Below, one piece after another: positions 39,348-49,772 of a DNA stretch of 64,000 nt (position 1 is its first letter; each line of letters begins with the position of its first letter). The translations under genes and the position numbers were made by a program. The notes under the pieces were generated by a model. It searched no databases and was not told where the DNA came from. It saw nothing but the letters and a program-made list of their open reading frames with translations. Origin of the DNA: Thermococcus sp. M39 (GTDB lineage Archaea > Methanobacteriota_B > Thermococci > Thermococcales > Thermococcaceae); contig NZ_SNUG01000001.1 of assembly GCF_012027325.1 (NCBI RefSeq), forward strand, positions 62,001-126,000, given 5' to 3'.

Positions 39348-40430
39348 CTAATTTATTGGCGTCCTCTCAACCTCAATCCTATCCCATGTTGGATACTCCT
39401 CCACGATATAAAACCCAACATCCCCCTCTATTGCATCAGCCAATTCAAGGGCAACTTCAATCGGCATTTCAATCCTTCTCTTTTTCCTGTTTAAGTAAAG
39501 CCACTCCTCTGGAATTTCAGCATCTTCAACTAAAAGGTTGTAGAGTTCATCCAAATCTTCATATTCCGCTATTGCAAACTTCAGCGTTCCATCCTCAGTT
39601 ATTTCCATGTAAGGCTTTGCAACATTTTTCGCCATTCTCCTCAATCTATTTTTCAGTTGCACTGCATCTTTCAGCTTTGCAGTGCAGAGATGATAGCTAA
39701 GTGAGGTATTCTCTTCTCCCCATTTGAGGATTTCAAGTCCAAGCTCTAGGCTTCCTTTAATTGCTGAACTCTCATCACTTATTGGCTGATACCCTCTGCT
39801 GATGAGTGCTTTCAGATTTGTCTCGCTGAACTCAAGCTCATTTATGTTTAGAAATTTGGCTCCAAGCTTGTCTAAAAGTTCGGCAAACCACTTTATCCTT
39901 TCCCCTTGTCTTGGAACAGCCGGAACTTCTCCGCCAACGTCCCAATCAAAATCAAAAGCGTTCTTTATGTTCTCAATTTCAACTTTGAAAAGCTTCGAGT
40001 TCGGATTGAACAAATCTGGGTGAAAGCGAATCTCATCTAAGCCAGCATCGTAAAGCTTCTCTAAATTTTCCTTTGTTGCTAAAGCCCCAGTAGTGTAGAG
40101 ATGGATGTGGAACTTTTCGCCAAAATTCTCCTTCAAAACTTTGATGTATTCTACTGTTCTATCTAGCCTCGCCAAAGGATCTCCACCTGTAACTCCAGCT
40201 CCTAAAGCTTCTTGGATTTTGGCTTCTTCAATTATGTCCTCAATTTTCTTTACTGGCCTCTCATTAGCATAAACAACGTCTTTTCTACGCCAAGGACTCA
40301 GGGGACAGTAGAAGCAATCTCTTGGACATACACCCGTGGTAAAAAGCACTAACTTGGCTCCTTTAACACAGAGCTTGCATCCTTCGGGCAACTCACCAAC
40401 GACATATGAGTAATACCTGCTCTCTCTCAT
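39348..40430 (-). CDS. Radical SAM protein (PFL-activase-related family)
   Basis: 360 residues. The SAM/4Fe-4S motif is C-P-R-D-C-F-Y-C-P near residue 35, with another cysteine pair C-K-L-C before it. V-T-G-G-D-P-L matches the glycine-rich SAM site. The organisation fits the archaeal family related to pyruvate formate-lyase activating enzymes (COG2108-like), whose reaction is unknown. It is followed at a short distance upstream by the RqcH-linked small gene on the same strand, so it may be in that operon. Confidence 0.85.
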   Translation of the reverse strand: MRESRYYSYVVGELPEGCKLCVKGAKLVLFTTGVCPRDCFYCPLSPWRRKDVVYANERPVKKIEDIIEEAKIQEALGAGVTGGDPLARLDRTVEYIKVLKENFGEKFHIHLYTTGALATKENLEKLYDAGLDEIRFHPDLFNPNSKLFKVEIENIKNAFDFDWDVGGEVPAVPRQGERIKWFAELLDKLGAKFLNINELEFSETNLKALISRGYQPISDESSAIKGSLELGLEILKWGEENTSLSYHLCTAKLKDAVQLKNRLRRMAKNVAKPYMEITEDGTLKFAIAEYEDLDELYNLLVEDAEIPEEWLYLNRKKRRIEMPIEVALELADAIEGDVGFYIVEEYPTWDRIEVERTPIN

Positions 40431-40439
40431 TTTATCACC

Positions 40440-40883
40440 TTATGCAACATCAACTTGCTCATAGTGGGGTAGATCTTTCTTGTGCCTTATGAGCATTTCG
40501 TAGAAAAACTCCTTCATATCAGGGCTCATGTTGTCATCCATCAGCAAATCAGCTTTTCCTTTGTATCCACTCTTCTCTGCCTCTTGTATCAAATTGTTTA
40601 TAACAGGTATAAGTTGCTGAATTAAGGTCCTTACAAGCTCTGGATATGCATCTTCATCAATTTCCTCATCGCTCTCAAGACCGAGGTAAATTATGTATCC
40701 TTTCATCTGTAAAGCTAAGACAAATTCAGTCTCCGTTATCTCAACAAATGAGAAGTTGTAGCTCTTTGAGTCAGTTCTTGCAATCATAACTCCCTTAATT
40801 GAAAGCGTAACAACCTCATCGTCAATTTCAAAGATTAGATCTTTAGCTAAGTCTCTCTGGACTATCGCATAGAGGTTTATCAT
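40440..40883 (-). CDS. Conserved protein linked to RqcH
   Basis: 147 residues, acidic alpha/beta, with segments D-L-I-F-E-I-D-D-E-V-V-T-L, Y-I-I-Y-L-G-L-E-S-D-E-E and D-D-N-M-S-P-D-M-K-E-F-F-Y-E-M-L. No domain is recognised. The start overlaps the stop of the RqcH gene by 4 bases, so translation is probably coupled. A role in ribosome quality control or nascent-chain handling is inferred only from this linkage. Confidence 0.55.
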   Translation of the reverse strand: MINLYAIVQRDLAKDLIFEIDDEVVTLSIKGVMIARTDSKSYNFSFVEITETEFVLALQMKGYIIYLGLESDEEIDEDAYPELVRTLIQQLIPVINNLIQEAEKSGYKGKADLLMDDNMSPDMKEFFYEMLIRHKKDLPHYEQVDVA

Positions 40884-42832
40884 TCCACCACCTCCACTAT
40901 ATCACCCTCTCCCGGTGGCAGAATTGCCATCAAATCTTCTTCAGCAACTTTATATCCCCATCTCTCGAGGATTTTCTTAATCTTCTTCACAAGCTCGCTC
41001 TTCTTCAAGTCACCGGGTCTTATTACGATGTATCTTTTTGTGTGGGCTTTAACAGCATCAACTGGGCCACACATTACCAAATCTTCTCCCTCGTAGTTTA
41101 TTACCCCAACTGCCAGCTTGAGAGGAATTCCATGATACCAGTTTCTCTTTCCATAAATCATAAATGCACCTTTTCCAAGATATTCTCCGCTTGGAGCTTT
41201 TTTAGTAACTTGATTTGGATATGCCCAGTAGGCATCTGCTGAGTAAACGCCTTCGCTCCATGCTTTTGACATTGAAACAGCAAACTGACATGCTTCAAAT
41301 ATAGTCTTTTCACTCGCTTTCTGTCCGTCTTTGATTACAACGTGAGGTGCTCCGTGAACATCAGCGTGACAATACAAGTCATTTTCGTCCATGTGCTTTT
41401 TAACTACCATTTCATTGGTCGTTGCATCTTTTCCTCCTATAACGAGAAATCCTTCGCTGCTTATGAACCATCTGAACTTCTCAAACCACTTCTTCTTTCT
41501 CTTTTCCAGCTTTTTGACTTTGAGTTCCTTTTTCATCTCTTCCTCAATCAGCTTTTCAATTTCTTGAAGTTTCTTCTTGGTGTCTTCATAAGCCTTCTTT
41601 GCTCCTTCTAGCTTGTGCTTGGCTTTTTTAGCTTTCTCATAATAAATCTCGGCATTTTCACCAATGCTTTTGTTGAGATACAGCCTAATTTTCTTGCCAT
41701 CAATCTCAATTGTGATAGCCTTCTCCTTGGGGTCTATTGATTTAACCATTAGAGCTATCTTATTTCCAGCTTTCTTACCTTCCTCTATGCGTTTTTTGAA
41801 TTCTTCCCAGCCGAGTTTTTCAACCGCTTTTGAAAACTCTCTCAAAAGATTATCAATGAAGGTGAAATTCGCATATATTAAATCGCCAAGCTCTTGGTTT
41901 TTCTTCATCTCAGCTTCAAAGCCTTTCATTTGCTCTTCTTGCCTTCTAAGCGTTGCCAATATTTGCCTCTTTTTCTCTTCTAAACGCTTAGTTCTCTCAA
42001 TTTTTGCTTTTTCTACAGTTATCTTTCCAAAGTACTCATCTAGGGCTTCGCTGAATGTTTCAAAGTATTTTTTCTCATAATTTTCATACCATTTGAGCTC
42101 AATTGGGACTACATCAATCATTGTTCCATCTTTATATATGATGTTTGGCTTCTTTGGAGCGTTGAATACCTCTTTCATCTTTTCAAAAATCAGCTTAAGC
42201 TCCTCTTCGCTCAACTCGTTTGCTTTCTTTTTCTTGTCAATTTCAGCTCTCAGAAGAATTTCTTCTGCGTAGAGACCTCCCATGTTCAGCTTTCTTGCAA
42301 GTGCCCTTACAATCTCAACGTCTTCGCTTTTAATTAATTCAAGGAATCTCTCCCAGCTCACTTCTATAGGACTTTCCCTTGCTGGGGGGAGTTTATACTC
42401 ATGCTTTGGCTTTATTGCTCTATCCTTAAATTCTTCATACCTCAAAGCGCCAATGATAATGTTGTTTTCATCAACCAGAACTATGTTTCCTCTCCTAAAG
42501 AGCTCGGCTATGAGAGTATAGTTACCAATCCTAATCTTTACAATTCTGTCAAAGTCATGCTGCTCAATTTCATCAAAAAAGCCGCCGCTTAAGTGTTTGC
42601 GGAGAAGCATCGTGAACGATGAAGGCATCTTTGGAGCTTCTTTTATGTAGCTCGTCAAGTGAATTCTTTTGCCAGCCTCAATGATTAAATCTTTTCTTCC
42701 CTCGCCTGCTTTGTGGAGCTTAATCCTAATCTCGCTTCCATCATGATAAATCTTGTCAATTCTCGCGCCTTTAAGAGACTTAAGCTCTTCAACTATGTAT
42801 TTGATGTCAACGCTGCTCATTTCTTCTTTCAT
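40880..42832 (-). CDS. rqcH: RqcH/NEMF (NFACT) ribosome quality-control protein
   Basis: About 650 residues from ATG 42832 (GGTGAGACTA precedes it; GTG 42841 lies in that site). The NFACT-N domain begins with D-I-K-Y-I-V-E-E-L and includes S-S-F-T-M-L-L-R-K-H-L. A long coiled coil lies in the middle (about 280-440). The NFACT-R domain follows, with G-G-K-D-A-T-T-N-E-M-V-V-K-K-H and D-V-H-G-A-P-H-V-V. Members bind 60S/50S-peptidyl-tRNA complexes and direct C-terminal alanine tailing. Archaeal members were long annotated as fibronectin-binding proteins. Confidence 0.88.
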   Translation of the reverse strand: MKEEMSSVDIKYIVEELKSLKGARIDKIYHDGSEIRIKLHKAGEGRKDLIIEAGKRIHLTSYIKEAPKMPSSFTMLLRKHLSGGFFDEIEQHDFDRIVKIRIGNYTLIAELFRRGNIVLVDENNIIIGALRYEEFKDRAIKPKHEYKLPPARESPIEVSWERFLELIKSEDVEIVRALARKLNMGGLYAEEILLRAEIDKKKKANELSEEELKLIFEKMKEVFNAPKKPNIIYKDGTMIDVVPIELKWYENYEKKYFETFSEALDEYFGKITVEKAKIERTKRLEEKKRQILATLRRQEEQMKGFEAEMKKNQELGDLIYANFTFIDNLLREFSKAVEKLGWEEFKKRIEEGKKAGNKIALMVKSIDPKEKAITIEIDGKKIRLYLNKSIGENAEIYYEKAKKAKHKLEGAKKAYEDTKKKLQEIEKLIEEEMKKELKVKKLEKRKKKWFEKFRWFISSEGFLVIGGKDATTNEMVVKKHMDENDLYCHADVHGAPHVVIKDGQKASEKTIFEACQFAVSMSKAWSEGVYSADAYWAYPNQVTKKAPSGEYLGKGAFMIYGKRNWYHGIPLKLAVGVINYEGEDLVMCGPVDAVKAHTKRYIVIRPGDLKKSELVKKIKKILERWGYKVAEEDLMAILPPGEGDIVEVVE

Positions 42833-42978
42833 TAGTCTCACCTAAGGATGCTTGTCATGATTAGTTTTTAAACTATATCTCTGTTTCAGAGTCTATTTAA
42901 TAGAGTTGTTATACTACAAGTATTAAAAATCGAAAAGTTTAAGCACTCTATGAGAAATTCACATCTAAAGTGGTGAAA

Positions 42979-44448
42979 ATGAGGAAAAAGCCTCTCATTT
43001 TTTGCTTCTTTATGCTCCTCTTTACCCACTTAGCTTATTCTTTGGCCATTAACAACGCTCTAATCGGAAATCCAACAATTTTTAATATTACAAATTCATC
43101 AACTCAACTTTTAGCAGTTTATTTCCCTTCAGAAGATATATTTGAGCTGTTGAACTTGACATCATTTCCATGCAAAATCGATGTTTGCTCTAACTTCACC
43201 ATGATTCCCCTTCACTGCTCTTCTCAAGGATGTCTCTTTTATGGATGTGAAGGCTGCAATAGGCCCTTGCCTGGTAGGGTATATGATCACTATGGCTACC
43301 TTTATCCTAATGGAGAATTTAGGGAATTGCTCAGCTTTCGGAATGATGGAGCAGTAAGCATTTTCTGGAACCAGGATTACTACCTTATACTCCATCCCTT
43401 CTACTGCTTCTCTATGTGGTGCAATTTGGAGCATTTTGATTCCCTTCTCTGGCTGTCCACTATTGAGGATGGACGAGTAAAGGTGGAAAAGTATGGGTAT
43501 TTAACGGGAGATTTCAAAAATGCATCTTCACCTCTGTTGGCTCAAAAAGGCTATCTGTATTTTGTTCGCGATCTTAAGAATGGTGCCTTAGCGATTTTTA
43601 ATCAAAACTTTACCGAAGCTGTAATTCTCATAGATGCGGTTCCAGTGCTAAAAATAACGTCGCGGTCCCCTCTTAGTAATTCCCAGTTAATTTATGACTC
43701 TGAAAGGCTTTATCTGCTCTACAACAAAACCCTTTATATGGTAAAACCTTCGAAAGGCGATTATCACTTTCCAGAAGATTTCAGAAAGGTTGCAAGTTTT
43801 TCGGACAACTTTATCTCCATAGGAGCATATAAGGGAAGGCTCTTTTTAGTTAGCAACAATGGAACATACCTCTATGATGCAAAAAATGCAAGCCTTAGTA
43901 TTGTTGTGAGTTCCAAAGCCCAAATGTCTGGGTTTCACAATGGTGAAGCTTTGCTTTTTGCTAATAGCACGCTCTATGATGTCTCAGACAACATTGTTCG
44001 AGTGGGGAAAATAAATCTCAAAACCTTCAATGCATCTGAATTTCACAAGCTCTTTTACATAACACTTGACTGCCGTAAGGAGCACTTTGAGGAGGGTACT
44101 AATGTTTTCTGGAGTTCTAAGGGTTGGTTGATTTACAATGGTTCTTCCCTTTACTTCTTTAATGGAACTCTTAAGAAGGTCTTGGATAATGTTTCGTGGA
44201 TAAGATGGATTGGTTGGGATGGAAAGGAATTCATCTTGGCAGGCAATAGCACCATCTTAAAATTTGATGGACAAAGAATTGAAAACCTAACTCCAAAGCT
44301 TAAGGAATTTCTGGGAACTACTTCCCCACCTTCAAGTCCAACGCAAGTTTTTAACTTCAGCGAGGGTACTATTTTAATTCTGATAGTTCTATTATTCCTG
44401 TTATTCCTGATGGGGATTTATCTCGTCAGTAGAAAGAGGAAATGGTAG
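42979..44448 (+). CDS. Exported membrane-anchored protein, probably beta-propeller-like
   Basis: About 489 residues from ATG 42979, or 492 from GTG 42970. A signal peptide of about 22 residues is followed by an extracellular domain with repeated hydrophobic/aromatic strands and many N-x-S/T sequons, and a C-terminal helix I-L-I-V-L-L-F-L-L-F before R-K-R-K-W. A cluster of nine cysteines in residues ~60-150 (for example C-L-F-Y-G-C-E-G-C) is unusual for this organism and suggests disulfides. No enzyme motif is visible. Function is unknown. Confidence 0.6.
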   Translation: MRKKPLIFCFFMLLFTHLAYSLAINNALIGNPTIFNITNSSTQLLAVYFPSEDIFELLNLTSFPCKIDVCSNFTMIPLHCSSQGCLFYGCEGCNRPLPGRVYDHYGYLYPNGEFRELLSFRNDGAVSIFWNQDYYLILHPFYCFSMWCNLEHFDSLLWLSTIEDGRVKVEKYGYLTGDFKNASSPLLAQKGYLYFVRDLKNGALAIFNQNFTEAVILIDAVPVLKITSRSPLSNSQLIYDSERLYLLYNKTLYMVKPSKGDYHFPEDFRKVASFSDNFISIGAYKGRLFLVSNNGTYLYDAKNASLSIVVSSKAQMSGFHNGEALLFANSTLYDVSDNIVRVGKINLKTFNASEFHKLFYITLDCRKEHFEEGTNVFWSSKGWLIYNGSSLYFFNGTLKKVLDNVSWIRWIGWDGKEFILAGNSTILKFDGQRIENLTPKLKEFLGTTSPPSSPTQVFNFSEGTILILIVLLFLLFLMGIYLVSRKRKW

Positions 44449-44574
44449 AGCATATGAGAATTATTTCACCATCATGAACCATTTTTGAGCTATAAAAGGT
44501 ATTTCCATTCCGAAATTGTTAAATACTCAAAAATAATTAATGATCAATGGAATTTAAGCTTGGAGGTGTATTTT

Positions 44575-46260
44575 ATGGTGAAGGGATATTTTACGTTTGT
44601 ATTGCACACTCACATTCCTTATGTGAGAAAACACGGCAAATGGCCGTTTGGCGAGGAGTGGATATTTGAAGCAATAGCAGAGAGTTATATCCCTCTTTTA
44701 ATGGAATTTGAGCGCTTAAAAAAGAAAGGCGTTAAGTTTCAGCTGGTCATTGGGATAACCCCGATTTTAGCGGAGCAGCTTGCAGATGAATATGTGAAAG
44801 CTGAGTTTGAGAAATATATGGAGAGAAAGCTCAACGCTATGCGTGAGGATTTGAAGAAGTTTGAAGACGCTAAGTTGAAGAAAGCTGTTGAATACACGCT
44901 CAATTATTTTGAAGAAGTCTTTGAGTATTGGAAGAGCATCAATGGTGACATAATCGGGAAATTCGAGCAGTTCCAAGATGAAGGATACATTGAAATCATA
45001 ACTTCTGCAGCAACTCATGGTTATCTGCCTCTCTTGGGAAGAGACGAGGCGATTGAAGGACAGCTCATAAATGGGATATTAACTTATGAGAAGCACTTTG
45101 GAAGAAAGCCAAATGGCATATGGCTCCCAGAATGTGCCTATCGTCCAGAAGGCTTTTGGCAGAGTCCAAGCAGTGGGGAAATTTTGTGGAGAAAAGGCTT
45201 GGAGAAGTTCTTAGAGAAGTACAACCTTAAGTTCTTCTTTGTTGAGAGTCATCTCATTGATGAAGGGCCTGCAAGCTTTGGTTATGGAAAAATCCTTCCA
45301 GCCAAGACTCCGAAATTAACGTTGAGACCATATTTCATAAAAGGCACAAACATAGCGGTCTTTGCAAGGAACAGAGAGACTGGACTACAAGTTTGGAGTG
45401 CTGATTTTGGATATCCCGGCGATTTTTGGTATAGAGAGTTCCACAAGAAAGCTGAGAAGAGCGGGGGCCAATACTGGCGCGTTACTGGAAAGCACATTGA
45501 TTTAGGTGATAAAGAGCCCTATGTTCCAGAAAAAGCTTTGGAAAGAGTTGAGGATCATGCAAAGCACTTTGTTGGTTTAGTGAAGAGATTACTTGAGAAT
45601 TATGAGAAAGAGACGGGAGAGAAGGGCATAATAGTTGCTCCTTATGACACTGAGCTCTTTGGTCATTGGTGGTTTGAAGGTGTCAAGTGGCTTGGTCGTG
45701 TATTAGAGTTAATGAGTGAGGAGGGAATAGAGACAACTACGATTTCAAGATTCCTTGAAAGTTATAAAGGAGAGAGGTATGAGATAGAACTCCCAGAGGG
45801 TTCATGGGGGATGTATGGGACTCATTATACATGGTGGAATCCTGAAGTTGAATGGATGTGGGGGCATATACACAAAGCTGAGGACAGAATGGTCGCTTTA
45901 GTGAGCAAATACCTCCATGAAGATGAGTTCGGTAATAGGATTTTAGAGCAGCTTGGAAGGGAGCTTTTGCTGATTGAGAGCAGTGATTGGCCGTTTTTAA
46001 TTACAACAGGTCAAGCTAAAGAGTATGGAAAGAGAAGACTTCTCGAGCATGTAAATGCTTTCCACCGCTTGGCAAATGCCTTGGAGGAGTACTTTAAGAA
46101 TGGTGAATTCAAGGGGATGAAATTCCTAGAGGAGATTGAGGAGAAAGACAATCCGTTCCACCCGATAAACATTGAGGTCTACGTCAGCGAAGAACCTCCA
46201 ACTGTTCCCGAGCGTGTAGAACCCCCAGAGGTTCCAGAAGAAAAAGAAAGTTCTAAGTGA
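44575..46260 (+). CDS. GH57 1,4-alpha-glucan branching enzyme (tail-less form)
   Basis: About 561 residues from ATG 44575 (GGAGGTG 6 bases upstream). It opens with H-T-H-I-P-Y-V-R-K-H-G-K-W-P, a GH57 hallmark. G-I-W-L-P-E-C-A-Y carries the glutamate nucleophile, and A-P-Y-D-T-E-L-F-G-H-W-W the catalytic Asp. The closest characterised relative by pattern is the Thermococcus kodakarensis branching enzyme, which ends in helix-hairpin-helix motifs. Here the frame stops before that tail, after a Pro/Glu-rich linker. The catalytic part is intact and is probably sufficient for activity. Confidence 0.85.
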   Translation: MVKGYFTFVLHTHIPYVRKHGKWPFGEEWIFEAIAESYIPLLMEFERLKKKGVKFQLVIGITPILAEQLADEYVKAEFEKYMERKLNAMREDLKKFEDAKLKKAVEYTLNYFEEVFEYWKSINGDIIGKFEQFQDEGYIEIITSAATHGYLPLLGRDEAIEGQLINGILTYEKHFGRKPNGIWLPECAYRPEGFWQSPSSGEILWRKGLEKFLEKYNLKFFFVESHLIDEGPASFGYGKILPAKTPKLTLRPYFIKGTNIAVFARNRETGLQVWSADFGYPGDFWYREFHKKAEKSGGQYWRVTGKHIDLGDKEPYVPEKALERVEDHAKHFVGLVKRLLENYEKETGEKGIIVAPYDTELFGHWWFEGVKWLGRVLELMSEEGIETTTISRFLESYKGERYEIELPEGSWGMYGTHYTWWNPEVEWMWGHIHKAEDRMVALVSKYLHEDEFGNRILEQLGRELLLIESSDWPFLITTGQAKEYGKRRLLEHVNAFHRLANALEEYFKNGEFKGMKFLEEIEEKDNPFHPINIEVYVSEEPPTVPERVEPPEVPEEKESSK

Positions 46261-46542
46261 GGAAAAAATTAGAGTTTATGCATACACAGTAGTCCAGAGG
46301 GCTTATGAAAGAGGAAAGATGAAGCACTTAAGAGATCGCCTAAACCAAAATAAAGAGGGGAGAAAAGCCCAAAGCGAGCTTTTGAAAATAAAAGAGATTA
46401 GCCCGAGGATCCTTAAAAAGCCCGAAAAGTTGGAATAAAGACGGTTGAAGACTTGAAGAGCACTGATTTAGAGGAAGTTACAAGAAGAACAAGAATCTCA
46501 GTAAAGAGATTGAAGAAGTTCGTAGCTCAGATTGAAAGCTGA
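46258..46542 (+). pseudogene. Frameshifted C-terminal helix-hairpin-helix tail of the branching enzyme
   Basis: After the TGA at 46258-46260, the +1 frame reads R-V-Y-A-Y-T-V-V-Q-R-A-Y-E-R-G-K-M and then L-L-K-I-K-E-I-S-P-R-I-L-K-K until a TAA at 46435-46437. A further frame change continues with G-I-K-T-V-E-D-L-K-S-T-D-L-E-E-V and ends at TGA 46540-46542. These are recognisable pieces of the HhH tail of the branching enzyme, separated by two frameshifts. Either the tail is decaying or the assembly contains two indels. Confidence 0.7.
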
Positions 46543-46614
46543 GCTTTTTATGCTTTTGCTTTTTGCAATGTTTTACCTTTCTATAAATCAATGAAAACTT
46601 TTATTTTCTTCTAA

Positions 46615-47681
<1,067 letters not shown>

Positions 47682-47721
47682 AAAATACACCTCCTAAAGT
47701 TAAAAAGGAAAAGAAGAGGCT

Positions 47722-47832
47722 TTAAGCCTTTTGCTGCTGCTCAGCCTTGAGGAGCTTGGTAATGCTCCAGTACATCATGAAAAATATTGAACCCCATGCA
47801 AAGAGCAGGAAAGCCAACGCACTGGCTTTCAT
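47722..47832 (-). CDS. 36-residue membrane microprotein, possible MetS-like NSS transporter small subunit
   Basis: ATG 47832 starts a 36-codon frame preceded by GAGGTGGTGG. The product is one hydrophobic helix (A-L-A-F-L-L-F-A-W-G-S-I-F-F-M-M-Y-W) followed by a basic/Gln-rich tail. It begins 11 bases after the stop of the sodium-dependent transporter gene. Small one-helix subunits (MetS) accompany NSS methionine/alanine transporters in bacteria, so this is a likely counterpart. The frame is too short for routine gene finding. Confidence 0.6.
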   Translation of the reverse strand: MKASALAFLLFAWGSIFFMMYWSITKLLKAEQQQKA

Positions 47833-47843
47833 TTTCCACCACC

Positions 47844-49427
47844 TCACATCTTGATGATGACTTCGTTCTTCTCAAGCTCCTCTCCGTACTTCTTCTTGAT
47901 TGCTAAGTATGCTTCGATGGCACCTATGACAAGGATTATGAGGATCACTATTCTTGCTCTGGTGATGAGGCTGATTATCTCTGGAGTGTAGTCATAGCCG
48001 AGTACTTGGGTTACATAGTACTCTGAAACAGAGAAGGCTCCATTTCTGATGTAATCCAAAGTGTTTCCGCCAAGGAGGAACAGCATAAATATTGGGGCAA
48101 TGTACATTATGATTGGCTTGAACCACTCTGGAACCTTGATGAATGCACCCTTGTGGAGCTCTTCCCAGAAGTTGTCTGGCTTGAAGAGCCATACACCTAC
48201 AATGACGTCGAAGAATCCAAGCAACACTAGGAAGTATGAGCCGACCCACATGTCAAGCTCACTCAGGTAGACTAAGCTGCTGTCCAATGCAACTGGCAGT
48301 CCGAGGAGGAACAGGAATACAAACACTACCCATGTGCCGACTTTTCTGTCAATCTTGAGGTCTTCCTCAAGCATTGCGACTAGATAGTTGTACGTTGCGA
48401 TAGCTGATGTGAATCCTGCAAACCAGAGTAAGAGGAACCACATTGCACCGAATATTCTTCCTCCGGGCATGTGCATGAAAACGTTTGGCAGTGCCATGTA
48501 AGCTAATCCAACACCACCCTTGATTGCTTGCTCAGGTCCTAAGTATGCGAATGCAATTGGAATAGCCAATGAACCACCGAGGATTACTTCAGCAAATTCG
48601 TTGAGTGAGACAGTTGCCAAACCGGAGAGAGCAACATCATCTTCTGGCCCAAGATAGCTGGCATAGTTGTGAATGATACCCATACCCAAACTCAATGTGA
48701 AGAATATCTGTCCCGCAGCGGCTAGACTTATCTTGAAGAAGTTTTGCTTTAATGCCGTGAAGTTGGGTGTCCAGATGTATTCTAAACCTTTGATTGAGCT
48801 CCACTCTGGCTTAACTGGTGAACCAAGTGTTAAAGCTCTGATAACCAGTAAGATAGCGAACACATACAATAGTGGCATCATTACCTTGACCCATCTCTCG
48901 ATACCTTTGCTGACACCCTGCCCAACTGCTATGCCCAAGAGAACCATCGTTATGCCCCAGAAGAATATTACCGCTTTGGTGTTTGCCACATAGTTAAGGA
49001 AGAACTGAACTGTGTCCTTTCCAAAGTATGCCCCAGTTAGGCTGTAGTATGTGTAAGCCGCTGACCAACCGATAACTTGGTAGTAGTATGAGCTGAGCAG
49101 TGATGAAACTGAGAATGCTAACATACCACCGATGATACCGAAAATCAATGCGCTCTTTGGTTTCAGACTCTCTCTTGCCATCAAGTAGAACATTGGTCCC
49201 AATGTACCGTGTCCGTATTTTCCACCGTATCTTCCTGTTGTCCACTCGATCCACATGACTGGGATTCCAAGGAAGAAGAGCGCGAGGAAGTATGGTATCA
49301 TGAATGCACCGCCACCGTTGCTGGCAAGCTGGTATGGGAATCTCCAGAAGTTACCGAGACCAATGGCGTTTCCTGCCATAGCTAAAATCAAACCAAGTTT
49401 GGTTGCCCACCTATCTCTTTGCTCCAT
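47844..49427 (-). CDS. Sodium-dependent NSS (SNF) family amino acid transporter
   Basis: 527 residues with twelve hydrophobic segments. The first helix N-A-I-G-L-G-N-F-W-R-F-P-Y is the NSS signature with unwound Na+/substrate site. Helix 6 has the segment F-F-T-L-S-L-G-M-G. By family it imports amino acids with sodium (LeuT/MhsT/MetP relatives). A one-helix microprotein follows directly. The start ATG 49427 has GGGGTGAAG upstream. Confidence 0.9.
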   Translation of the reverse strand: MEQRDRWATKLGLILAMAGNAIGLGNFWRFPYQLASNGGGAFMIPYFLALFFLGIPVMWIEWTTGRYGGKYGHGTLGPMFYLMARESLKPKSALIFGIIGGMLAFSVSSLLSSYYYQVIGWSAAYTYYSLTGAYFGKDTVQFFLNYVANTKAVIFFWGITMVLLGIAVGQGVSKGIERWVKVMMPLLYVFAILLVIRALTLGSPVKPEWSSIKGLEYIWTPNFTALKQNFFKISLAAAGQIFFTLSLGMGIIHNYASYLGPEDDVALSGLATVSLNEFAEVILGGSLAIPIAFAYLGPEQAIKGGVGLAYMALPNVFMHMPGGRIFGAMWFLLLWFAGFTSAIATYNYLVAMLEEDLKIDRKVGTWVVFVFLFLLGLPVALDSSLVYLSELDMWVGSYFLVLLGFFDVIVGVWLFKPDNFWEELHKGAFIKVPEWFKPIIMYIAPIFMLFLLGGNTLDYIRNGAFSVSEYYVTQVLGYDYTPEIISLITRARIVILIILVIGAIEAYLAIKKKYGEELEKNEVIIKM

Positions 49428-49713
49428 AGTGCTTCACCCCAACCTTTGATATACCAAAACACTACAGCAATGCTCAAATATTTGCAATTACACTATACAC
49501 TTGTACTCATTAATAAAGCTTTCTCTTTTTTGATTTCGGCAAAAGACGATTTACTTGAGCTTAAAAGTAAGTAAACAGCATTTTTGTCATTTTTTCAATA
49601 CCATGAAGAAAAGTAAAAGATTTTTGGTCTTTCCGGTAATATTTCCAATTTGATATCCGTTCAACTACAACGTGCATAAAAACTTTTAACATTTACCCCA
49701 TAATTTCATATCG

Positions 49714-49769
49714 CCCGATGATTGGAACGAGAGTGAGCTGAGCAGTGATGACCGACTTCTCTCTGAGGG
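49714..49769 (+). ncRNA. Candidate C/D box guide RNA upstream of gdhA
   Basis: Box C-like ATGATTG (49718-49724), D' CTGA (49738-49741), C' GTGATGA (49745-49751, perfect) and D CTGA (49763-49766). CCC before box C and GGG after box D can form a terminal stem. The D'-C' spacer is 3 bases. Guides are GAACGAGAGTGAG before D' and CCGACTTCTCT before D. An AT-rich CTTTTAAC about 25-30 bases upstream could be its promoter, and a T-rich tract follows. Box C is imperfect, in the same way as in the C/D candidate near 28.03 kb. Confidence 0.6.
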
Positions 49770-49772
49770 TAT

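Noticed and set aside
42885-42900. CTCTG-TTT-CAGAG inverted repeat upstream of the exported protein at 42.98 kb
   Set aside because: Short arms, not clearly placed relative to a promoter; expected by chance in this amount of AT-rich sequence.
46258-46260. TGA in the branching enzyme read as selenocysteine or as a programmed frameshift
   Set aside because: No SECIS-like structure is seen, and a second frameshift is needed to reach the end of the tail, so decay or sequence error is simpler.
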